Origin: a virus
Virus record (IMG/VR): IMGVR_UViG_3300021961_000370
Coordinates: 1-32,037 of that record
DNA length: 32,037 bases
Reading direction: 5' to 3' (one strand)
Below, in pieces: positions 12,865 through 19,909 of this stretch (position 1 is its first letter; each line of letters begins with the position of its first letter). The notes under the pieces are model-generated. The model had not been told where the DNA came from. It saw nothing but the letters and a program-made list of their open reading frames with translations, and ran no database searches. Position numbers and translations under genes: made by a program.

Positions 12865-15666
12865 ATGAGTAGAAAAATTATTATATCGGAATCTCAATAT
12901 AAAAGGGTTTTTTTAAATGAAGTGCAAACTTTAGACACAGATCCAATAAATCCCAATAGTGAGTTATCATTAGATATGATTCCAGGTACTATTAATGTAC
13001 CATGCAAACCTAAAAACATAATTGGTGGTAGTATATCTGGTTTGGATCCATCTATTGATTGGTGTGAAGTAACTAAATTCTCAGATTGTTATATGGGTAA
13101 TTGCTCCTCAAAGTATAAAGGGGTAGTATACACCTGGAAACAGGATTCGGAATTGGGTGATAAAAGAGTTAATCCGTTACATAAAGAATTTGAGGGGTAT
13201 ATTTTAAATTGGAATAAGGTGCTGAATAAGTTTAATAACTTAAAAAGTTTATCTAAGTGGGATGGATCAATTTTACTTATTGATAAAAAATGGTTAACAA
13301 GCAATGATATTAGTAAAGTATTTAATAGAAATTCTTATAATAGTAATAGTATAGGTATTGGTACTACTAATATTTTTAATCCTGGATGGGTAATACAGGA
13401 ATACTTTAAATATAAAGATGCATTAGAAACTGATTTATTAAGTATTATATATCAAGAGGAATGGAAAACTTCTGTTAAAGAAGCCGAAGAAGAATATAGA
13501 AAAAAATATCAAAAATATAAAAATGAATTAAATAAATGGAATGAAAATTTTTTATTTAAAATTATTGCAAAAGAATCTGAATATTATACAAAAAACAATA
13601 TTTATCACCCTTCTTATAATGTTAATGTTAGACAAGAGGAAAATTACCCTAGACCATTAAAATTAGATACAAAATACTTTGATAAAAACAACCCTTTTGG
13701 TAAAAGTCATACTAAAAGTGATGAAACTTCTATAAGTTATGATTATAAAAAGAAAATAAAACCTGATAATGTTAAAGATTTTCAAGATTGGTTAGATAGT
13801 AAAAATTTAAAATGGGTTAATGGTGTAAATTTAAATAAGGGTGCTGGGTATGGTAATTTTGGTTCTTACACTTCCGCAGCTTGGGACATGTATGGTATAA
13901 TCTATGATTATGAAAAAGGTAATACAGGAAATAAAATACCCCCAATGCCTGTGGCACCAGGGAAACCAGAAATTTTATTACCTAATACTAAGAGAAATAA
14001 TCTTAGTGATTTAGAAAATACAATAGAAAATTTTAAACTTTTATTATCTGCAATAGACAGTTTTAATAGTTTAATACTTACACAAAATAATAATGATATA
14101 GTAGAATTTTGTAATACTAACCTTAAAGTCAATTCTTTAGGTCAGGCAGTACCTGAAAGTAGTGTAGTGAGGATAAATTCTGGAACTAAGGACAGTAAAA
14201 TGTTGTTTTGGTATAGGGATATATGTCCAGATAATGGTGGTGTGTGGGTTTATTCACAAGGTAAAAATAGTAAATCTTGTGGTTGTGTTAGAACACCTAA
14301 TATAGATGGACTCTATTCTTCTGGTAAAGTTACTAATTTTGCAAAAACATTAGAATATAGATTATCTACAACGGATTTACGTACTCCTTTTGAAAAAATT
14401 AGTGATTGGGCAGAAGGTTGTTCGGATGATTGGCATTGTTTAGCTGATGTTGCATCTATTGGAGTATTATTTTTACCAGTACCTGGTTTAAATGTTGCGT
14501 TATCCGCAGCAATTGATTTAATAAGTGCGGCTGGATATGTTATCGAAGGAGAAGAGGGGTGGGAACTCAATGCGGGATTAACGTTTTTGGGGGCGGCGTT
14601 TTCAGGGTTTGATGCTTATAAATATACTAATAAAGCTTTAAAAGGATCTAAAGACGTAATAAAATTAAGTAATGGGTTAAATAAGGGGTTGCAAAATGCT
14701 GAGAAAATTAAATTAAGTCCAGAGTGGTCAAAATTAAGTAAAACCGAACAAGCAACTAAATACTCAAATGAATTTAGGAAAGGTTTAAAAGGTATGACAT
14801 CTCAAGAATTAAAAGATTTATCTAATATAATGCGCACTTTTTCTAAGGAAGGTGATGAATTACTAATGGGATTACAAAAAGTAATGGGGGATTTAAAAAC
14901 ACTTAGTACCGCAGAAAAAGCTGGTTTTAAAGACATAACAGATAAAATCTTAAAAGATCAAAATTTTAAAAATATAATAGCAAAAGAAATTGTAGAAAAT
15001 GGCGGAAAAGTAGATTTAAAATCAATAATTAAAAAACATGGATCACAAAGTATTTTAAAAAGTACTTTAGTGAATTCAGCTTTATTTAGTGCAATGCAAG
15101 TTTGGCCAGAAGAAACTGCAGAACTTATTAAAAAGGCGATTAAATTAATTGATCTTATACCAGGTGTTGACGGAGCACTTTCTAAATACTTAGGTATGAA
15201 AGATAAAGGTGGTACTGATGATGCAAATTCCCATTATATTTTAAATAAATTAAAAGAATTAGAGAATTATGGACCAACAATAGATGCGGTGAATAATATA
15301 ATAAATTCTGAATACTATTCATTTTTACTTAAAAAATATGATATTAAAGTAGATACAGAAATAATAAAATTAATTCTAAATGGTAAAAACAGTATAATTG
15401 GTAAACCTTTGGAGGTTGCTTTAATGTTATTAAATGATTTTATTAGTATAGAAAAAACTCTTACTGATGAAGGAAAGACATTTGACGAAATAAAAAATAA
15501 ACTACAAGAAAATTATGATCATATAATTAATTATTTAAAAGATGAAAGTAAAAAAGAAACTATTTTTGATAAATTAGACGCAGAAATGTCACCTTGGTCT
15601 AAAGAAGAAGAGAAAAGGCTTAAAGAAGAAGGTTATGATGTTGAAAATATGAGTGTAGTTTTTTAA
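12865..15666 (+). CDS. Large protein with a capsid-targeting-like leader and a hydrophobic pretoxin-like segment
   Basis: 933 aa. The leader 'MSRKIIISESQYKRVFLNE' ends in L-N-E at residue 19 and shares 'ESQYK' with the HAD protein leader. There is a charged helical or coiled-coil region around residues 190-230 and Cys-containing motifs near residues 440-475 ('GVWVYSQGKNSKSCGCV'). Residues 526-587 form a long hydrophobic Ala/Gly-rich hairpin, including 'ADVASIGVLFLPVPGLNVAL' and 'WELNAGLTFLGAAFSGFDAY'. That pattern, with a Pro-Gly turn and an Asp after the second strand of Ala, resembles the pretoxin segments that precede effector domains in polymorphic toxins, and membrane-inserting hairpins. 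The C-terminal 350 residues are helical and Lys-rich, with no enzyme recognised. The gene is translated 3 nt after the PG-binding gene. A capsid-carried effector or channel protein is an inference. Confidence 0.6.
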   Translation: MSRKIIISESQYKRVFLNEVQTLDTDPINPNSELSLDMIPGTINVPCKPKNIIGGSISGLDPSIDWCEVTKFSDCYMGNCSSKYKGVVYTWKQDSELGDKRVNPLHKEFEGYILNWNKVLNKFNNLKSLSKWDGSILLIDKKWLTSNDISKVFNRNSYNSNSIGIGTTNIFNPGWVIQEYFKYKDALETDLLSIIYQEEWKTSVKEAEEEYRKKYQKYKNELNKWNENFLFKIIAKESEYYTKNNIYHPSYNVNVRQEENYPRPLKLDTKYFDKNNPFGKSHTKSDETSISYDYKKKIKPDNVKDFQDWLDSKNLKWVNGVNLNKGAGYGNFGSYTSAAWDMYGIIYDYEKGNTGNKIPPMPVAPGKPEILLPNTKRNNLSDLENTIENFKLLLSAIDSFNSLILTQNNNDIVEFCNTNLKVNSLGQAVPESSVVRINSGTKDSKMLFWYRDICPDNGGVWVYSQGKNSKSCGCVRTPNIDGLYSSGKVTNFAKTLEYRLSTTDLRTPFEKISDWAEGCSDDWHCLADVASIGVLFLPVPGLNVALSAAIDLISAAGYVIEGEEGWELNAGLTFLGAAFSGFDAYKYTNKALKGSKDVIKLSNGLNKGLQNAEKIKLSPEWSKLSKTEQATKYSNEFRKGLKGMTSQELKDLSNIMRTFSKEGDELLMGLQKVMGDLKTLSTAEKAGFKDITDKILKDQNFKNIIAKEIVENGGKVDLKSIIKKHGSQSILKSTLVNSALFSAMQVWPEETAELIKKAIKLIDLIPGVDGALSKYLGMKDKGGTDDANSHYILNKLKELENYGPTIDAVNNIINSEYYSFLLKKYDIKVDTEIIKLILNGKNSIIGKPLEVALMLLNDFISIEKTLTDEGKTFDEIKNKLQENYDHIINYLKDESKKETIFDKLDAEMSPWSKEEEKRLKEEGYDVENMSVVF

Positions 15667-15674
15667 TAACTAAT

Positions 15675-15682
15675 ATATTTAT
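15675..15682 (+). promoter_or_regulatory. ATATTTAT element before the EF-hand gene
   Basis: ATATTTAT followed by 'TATAAAAGAT', 10 nt before the ATG at 15693 and 8 nt after the previous stop. The whole 26-nt spacer is little more than this element, so its preservation there is suggestive. Confidence 0.4.
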
Positions 15683-15692
15683 TATAAAAGAT

Positions 15693-16514
15693 ATGAGAAA
15701 TATTAAAGAAGAAATAAATAGAATAAAGTCATTATTTAATGAAGAAAGGTTATATGGAAATTTAATTAATGAACAACCATTTGCAAATGATGCAAATAGT
15801 GATGGTAACATTGATGAGCCAGAGGCGATAGATTTTTTAAAATCTTTAGATTATAGTGTTACAAAATTAAGTGATGAAGGTAATAGTGTTGCAGGTTTTT
15901 GTTATAGTAAAGATATAATAAAAGATATTTATACTAAATACAAATTAAACTTTAAAGATTCTTCTGTATCTACAGGAATACATTCTAGTGGGGGAATGTG
16001 TTTTATTTCATCAGTTAGAAAAGCTTTTGTATCAGGTGTTTCTAATCTAAATAAATTAGTTTTTTGGGATAATCAGTATATTAGTTTTTTTGTTTCTTTA
16101 GAATTGCCTATTGATTTATCTACGGCTGAAAATTTTAAAAAGACTTTTGAGGATTTAGACATATCTTCACCTATAGGTGTTTTAGTTAAAGGTAATGAAG
16201 CTATAGGTAAAGATGATGATACAACAAAAGTCCAATGGCTAAGATATGAGGCACGTATAGATAGAAATTACGAAAATTATAGTAGCCTTAAATTTTTAGA
16301 TTTTTGGGATAAAGATGGTAAAAAAATGAAAATATACGCACCTTTAGTAAATAAAATACAGACAAATGGATATAACCCACTAACAGATCCTAGTAATCCA
16401 ATGTCTGCTAGAAAATACGGAACAAGTTTGGATTTAACAGGAATAATAACTACAGGATTAAGAATAGGGGAAACAGGAACAGTTAATGATTTATTTGGTA
16501 AACTTACAACATAA
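15693..16514 (+). CDS. EF-hand protein with a capsid-targeting-like leader
   Basis: 273 aa. The leader 'RNIKEEINRIKSLFNEERL' followed by 'YGNLINE' gives a predicted I-N-E cleavage after residue 27 and is nearly the same as the leaders at 11150 and 11575. Five residues later comes a textbook EF-hand loop, D33-A-N-S-D-G-N-I-D-E-P-E44, with Asp/Asn at positions 1, 3, 5, 7 and 9, Gly at 6, Ile at 8 and Glu at 12. A single Ca2+-binding loop of this kind also appears in dockerin-like and extracellular proteins. The rest is a mixed alpha/beta domain ('SSGGMCFISSVRKAFVSGVS', 'DISSPIGVLVKGNEAIGKDD') without a recognised family. The next gene starts 2 nt after its stop. A Ca2+-dependent fold or switch after ejection is an inference. 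Confidence 0.6.
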   Translation: MRNIKEEINRIKSLFNEERLYGNLINEQPFANDANSDGNIDEPEAIDFLKSLDYSVTKLSDEGNSVAGFCYSKDIIKDIYTKYKLNFKDSSVSTGIHSSGGMCFISSVRKAFVSGVSNLNKLVFWDNQYISFFVSLELPIDLSTAENFKKTFEDLDISSPIGVLVKGNEAIGKDDDTTKVQWLRYEARIDRNYENYSSLKFLDFWDKDGKKMKIYAPLVNKIQTNGYNPLTDPSNPMSARKYGTSLDLTGIITTGLRIGETGTVNDLFGKLTT

Positions 16515-16516
16515 TT

Positions 16517-18901
16517 ATGAAAAATAGGAAACAAATATTTTTAGACACCAAAAAATTTAATTTGATGGTTGAAAGAATGGACTCAAAATATACGTACAAT
16601 GAGTCGGTGGAAAAATTAAAAAAACTAATAACTGAAGGTTTTGGTAAAACCATCATAAGGGCATTTATGGGAGTTTCTGAGATAAGTGACGCATCAAAAT
16701 TATTTTTAAGAGCCATAGGAGATGATATAACATCCATTGATTCAATGCTTAGGAGAGTAGATTTAAAAGATTTTTTAAGATACGTAGAATCTGATCTAAT
16801 TACTTATTTAAAAAATTCTGGTAAATACACTAAATTTGTGGAAGACGATATTAAAATGATGATGAAATCTATCAATGCAGTAAGTAGTGCTAGAATGGGT
16901 GGTACTAAAAGTACTGTAACAGGATTTATAGAACAATTTCCACCTGGACAATCTTTAGAATCTATTAAACGTGACCTTAGAGCATTTTATGAAGATAGTC
17001 CAGAATTATTTAATAGTGGTATGCCTACAAGCTCTAGAATATCAAGTATAGATGAATTTGACGCAAAAATTAAAGATCGTATTAGAGTGGATCTTAAGTA
17101 TCTATCTGATACACATTTTAAACCATTGATTAAAGAAGTTGTAACCACTACATGGGGTGAGTGGACACCTAAAAAAATATTAAAAATCTCACAAGGTTAC
17201 GATGGATACTTTATTTTTAAAAAAGGTGATAAGAAATTATTATTTATAGAAAGATCACAGTACCCTAAATTTCAGGATGTGATTGAGTCTAAAGGTTATC
17301 AAGCGGTAGATACTAATAAACCATTAAAAAATCAAGGATCTTCAGGAAAAGAGTTTCAACGTACTATAACAAACAAAGATGGTAATACAGTAGTTATAAC
17401 GCGAACTGCTTTAGGACAGTTTTTAATTAATACTGCAAAAGCAAAAAATTGGCTCGGAAAAATTATGTATGGGACATCAGCCTCAGGTTTAATAGGTTTA
17501 TTTGTAGATTGTTTGTGGACAACAATGGATACTGATCCGAAATGGAGGGAAGATAAGACGACTGGTCAAAAAGAAAAAATAGAATATGATTTTAAGGAGT
17601 GTTTACTTCCTTTATTATATCCTCCAGATCCTGAGTTTTTTAATACACCACAAAAAATTGGTTTTAATTGGCTAGATGTTATTCCATTTGTAATGCCGTT
17701 TCATCAGTTAATAAATTTTGTGAGTCCTGACTTATCTGATTATTCTGATTTTTTAAATGGTGTAAATACAAAAGTTAAAAATCTTGTATATGATGCAGAG
17801 GTTGAAGCTATGGAACCTTTAACAATTGTTCAAATTTTAAATGGTAATTGTGATGGATATGATGCATCAAATATTTTAAGTAGTGTAATTTCAGAATCAG
17901 GTTTAGGAGAAAAAGGAGAACAACTAAATAAAATTTTAGGTATGGTTGGGATTAATACTAACTTAGACAGTGATGAGTTTGAAAAACAATTACAAGAATT
18001 GGCTAATAAGGCAGAGCAAGCTAAAGAATTAAAAGACCAAATTAAAAAAGAAAAAGATAGGATTCATATAGAGGTTCAAGGTTTGCCTGATAAGTCAAAA
18101 TTTAAAGTGGAAGGTATAGATATTAAATCAAAAGTAAAAAAAGCATGTTTTTCTGCAAAATGTAACGTAATAAGTAAAAAAGTAAATGAATTGGCTAGAT
18201 TACAAAGAGAAAATCCAAATAACCTTAATTGTGATCTTAGTGAGGGTTGTATCGATATTTATACAGATGCTGGATATAAAGATAAAAATACTGCTACTGG
18301 TGTTGATAAATGTGAAACAAATAAAAAATTGTTAACGGAATTATTTTTATTCGGAAGCAATCAAGAAAAATCGGTAGGTGGATCAGGTTTTGAAACTCCA
18401 GATTTTATTAAGAATATTACTTGTAGTGAAAGTAATTTAGTAAAACTTAAAAGTAATATGGATACTTGTGAAGAATATAATAAGAAAAAACAAGAATTAG
18501 AAAATGAAGGTGGGTTAAAAGTAGATATCGAAATAGATCCTGTAGAACCTGTCGATGAAATTAAAGGTGATGACTATGATTGGCAAAGTTTTGTAATAGA
18601 TAGTGATCCAAAAAATATTTGTTTGGTTACAGACACAAATTTAACTTCTAATCCGTCACTTTTTAACATGGTAGAAAGTGGTAGACTACCAACAGATACT
18701 TATAAAATTGTAACTAAACCTAACGGGTTTAAAATTCCTGTTTATAAATTTAATGATTTAAATATCACTACAATGGCGAAGACAAGTTGGTGTAAAAAGG
18801 GTGTTGGTATACGAAATTCAGAAAAATCTGAATCTGATTGTGTCGGAGATTTAATTGGTACTTTAAAATCGTCTGGATGTTGGGGAAGTTTTTATGAGTA
18901 A
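16517..18901 (+). CDS. Large Cys-containing protein of unknown function, possible capsid-targeting leader
   Basis: 794 aa. The N-terminus is basic and helical ('MKNRKQIFLDTKKFNLMVER'), with a clear (L/I)-x-E site later at 'KKLITE|GFG' (residue 40) and a weaker M-V-E at residue 19. So it fits the leader class more loosely than its neighbours. Further features: a helical region to about residue 230; hydrophobic segments at about 321-337 ('ASGLIGLFVDCLWTTMD') and 384-401 ('WLDVIPFVMPFHQLINFV'), which may be membrane-active; a charged coiled coil at about 490-530; then a Cys-rich region ('KKACFSAKCNVISKK', 'NLNCDLSEGC', 'DKCETNKK') and C-terminal Cys ('SDCVGDLIGTLKSSGCWG'). No catalytic motif recognised. 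It is probably co-translated with the EF-hand gene. The large size and odd Cys content make it a candidate ejected protein. Confidence 0.55.
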   Translation: MKNRKQIFLDTKKFNLMVERMDSKYTYNESVEKLKKLITEGFGKTIIRAFMGVSEISDASKLFLRAIGDDITSIDSMLRRVDLKDFLRYVESDLITYLKNSGKYTKFVEDDIKMMMKSINAVSSARMGGTKSTVTGFIEQFPPGQSLESIKRDLRAFYEDSPELFNSGMPTSSRISSIDEFDAKIKDRIRVDLKYLSDTHFKPLIKEVVTTTWGEWTPKKILKISQGYDGYFIFKKGDKKLLFIERSQYPKFQDVIESKGYQAVDTNKPLKNQGSSGKEFQRTITNKDGNTVVITRTALGQFLINTAKAKNWLGKIMYGTSASGLIGLFVDCLWTTMDTDPKWREDKTTGQKEKIEYDFKECLLPLLYPPDPEFFNTPQKIGFNWLDVIPFVMPFHQLINFVSPDLSDYSDFLNGVNTKVKNLVYDAEVEAMEPLTIVQILNGNCDGYDASNILSSVISESGLGEKGEQLNKILGMVGINTNLDSDEFEKQLQELANKAEQAKELKDQIKKEKDRIHIEVQGLPDKSKFKVEGIDIKSKVKKACFSAKCNVISKKVNELARLQRENPNNLNCDLSEGCIDIYTDAGYKDKNTATGVDKCETNKKLLTELFLFGSNQEKSVGGSGFETPDFIKNITCSESNLVKLKSNMDTCEEYNKKKQELENEGGLKVDIEIDPVEPVDEIKGDDYDWQSFVIDSDPKNICLVTDTNLTSNPSLFNMVESGRLPTDTYKIVTKPNGFKIPVYKFNDLNITTMAKTSWCKKGVGIRNSEKSESDCVGDLIGTLKSSGCWGSFYE

Positions 18902-18929
18902 ATATATTTATATTTTTTTTTTATATATT

Positions 18930-18937
18930 ATATTTAT
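18930..18937 (+). promoter_or_regulatory. ATATTTAT elements before the gp26-like hub gene
   Basis: Two copies lie in the 64-nt spacer, at 18904-18911 and 18930-18937, separated by a run of ten T. The second ends 28 nt before the ATG at 18966 and is the more likely to act for this gene. Confidence 0.4.
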
Positions 18938-18965
18938 ATTAATAATAGTTTTAAAATAAGTTTAT

Positions 18966-19745
18966 ATGGACAATTTGTCAAATATGGATCCTAATTATAT
19001 ACCGGAAGATTTAAGAACTCCTTACGATATAATAGAATTACCATCTCAAGGACTTTTATATAAAAATAAAATTTCCAAAGTAAAGGTTGAGTATTTAACT
19101 GCGATGGATGAAAACATTTTAAGTTCTCCTAATTTAAGTGCGAATCCAGATGAAATGATTTCTACACTTTTAAAAAGAAAAGTAAAAGATTTAAATATAG
19201 ATATAGATGATTTACTAATTGGTGATAGAATTGCATTACTAATATTTTTAAGGGTAACTGGATTAGGAGAAAGTTATAAACAAATTGTTTATGATCCTGA
19301 AAGTAATGATTTTGTTGAGGGTGATATTGATTTAAGTTCTTTAAAACAGAAAAAATTACTTATTAAACCAGATGAAAATGGTGAATTTGACTATATTTTA
19401 CCCAACTCAAAGAAAAAAATTAAATTTAAATTTCTCACTTCTAAAGATGATAAAGAAATAGATATTGCCGATGAACTACAGATGAGACGTAGTGTTGAGA
19501 AAGTTTCTAATAAGATAACACTTAGATTAGAAAAAGCGATTACAGAAATAGACGGAGAACGAGATAAAATTAAAATATCTAACATTATTAAAAAATTACC
19601 TATATTAGATTCAAGAAGTTTGAGATCTTATATAGAAAAGAATGAACCAGGAATTGATTTTAATACAAATGCTAGGATCCATGGGGGAGGATCCGTAAAT
19701 TGCTTTCTTAGACTCGGAAAGAATTTTTTATGGCCTGAACTCTAA
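18966..19745 (+). CDS. Baseplate hub protein, gp26-like (T4_baseplate family)
   Basis: 259 aa. 'TPYDIIELPSQGLLYKNK' followed by 'VKVEYLTAMDENILSSPNL' is the hallmark opening of the T4 gp26-like baseplate family: 'LPSxGxxY' then 'lTxxxExxL'. Also present are 'LLIGDRIALLIFLRVTGLG', 'FKFLTSKDDKEIDIADEL' and the C-terminal 'LRLGKNFLWPEL', equivalent to the family's 'FFWP'. T4 gp26 (208 aa) helps assemble the central hub; this copy is somewhat longer. It lacks a capsid-targeting leader and breaks up the run of leader-bearing genes. A second ORF overlaps its last 47 bases in another frame (19699-19875), recalling the T4 order 26-51. No Shine-Dalgarno precedes its ATG. Confidence 0.75.
   Translation: MDNLSNMDPNYIPEDLRTPYDIIELPSQGLLYKNKISKVKVEYLTAMDENILSSPNLSANPDEMISTLLKRKVKDLNIDIDDLLIGDRIALLIFLRVTGLGESYKQIVYDPESNDFVEGDIDLSSLKQKKLLIKPDENGEFDYILPNSKKKIKFKFLTSKDDKEIDIADELQMRRSVEKVSNKITLRLEKAITEIDGERDKIKISNIIKKLPILDSRSLRSYIEKNEPGIDFNTNARIHGGGSVNCFLRLGKNFLWPEL
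19675..19694 (+). promoter_or_regulatory. GGATCC/GGATCC hairpin carrying a GGGGGAGG ribosome-binding-like sequence
   Basis: Two palindromic GGATCC copies at 19675-19680 and 19689-19694 can pair as a 6-bp stem with an 8-nt loop of ATGGGGGA. The loop and right arm spell GGGGGAGG, the best Shine-Dalgarno match in the window, 8 nt before an AUU codon at 19699. Since other genes lack such a site, it may drive the overlapping ORF and be occluded or exposed by the hairpin. It also encodes 'HGGGS' of the gp26-like protein, so some constraint may be at the protein level. Confidence 0.45.
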
Positions 19746-19875
19746 TTATTTATCTTATTTACATAAAGAAATTGCATTTTTAGTGAAAAATGGATACTCT
19801 TATTCAGATATTATGATAATGCCTACTTACTCTAGAAAAATATTTATAAATATGTTAGTACCTAAAACTGAATAA
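19699..19875 (+). CDS. Overlapping 58-codon hub-accessory ORF (gp51-like?), AUU start proposed
   Basis: After the gp26-like stop, the +1 frame encodes 'NSNYLSYLHKEIAFLVKNGY' and then 'SYSDIMIMPTYSRKIFINML', ending 'VPKTE'. This resembles small T4-like hub proteins of the plan 'lHkeIf.L...g.fsy.di..MP...R.f...l', placed after gene 26 as T4 gene 51 is. T4 gp51 itself is much longer, so the name is tentative. The frame has no ATG before the conserved block. It is open from 19699, where AUU follows GGGGGAGG by 8 nt, inside the gp26-like gene. I recall that T4 gene 26 itself uses an internal AUU start for gp26*, so a rare AUU start is not without precedent. The alternatives are a +1 frameshift near 'CTC TAA' giving a fusion, although that site is not slippery, CUG at 19735, or a sequence error. 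Confidence 0.5.
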   Translation: MAFLDSERIFYGLNSNYLSYLHKEIAFLVKNGYSYSDIMIMPTYSRKIFINMLVPKTE

Positions 19876-19889
19876 ATATATTTTTTTTG

Positions 19890-19897
19890 ATATTTAT
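19890..19897 (+). promoter_or_regulatory. ATATTTAT element before the 381-aa gene
   Basis: ATATTTAT followed by 'TTATAAAAAGAT', 12 nt before the ATG at 19910. A run of eight T (19881-19888) precedes it. Confidence 0.4.
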
Positions 19898-19909
19898 TTA
19901 TAAAAAGAT

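Noticed and set aside
19674-19694. AGGATCC direct repeat as a recombination or attachment site
   Set aside because: Only 7 bp and inside a conserved baseplate gene; better explained as coding sequence plus a possible RNA hairpin.
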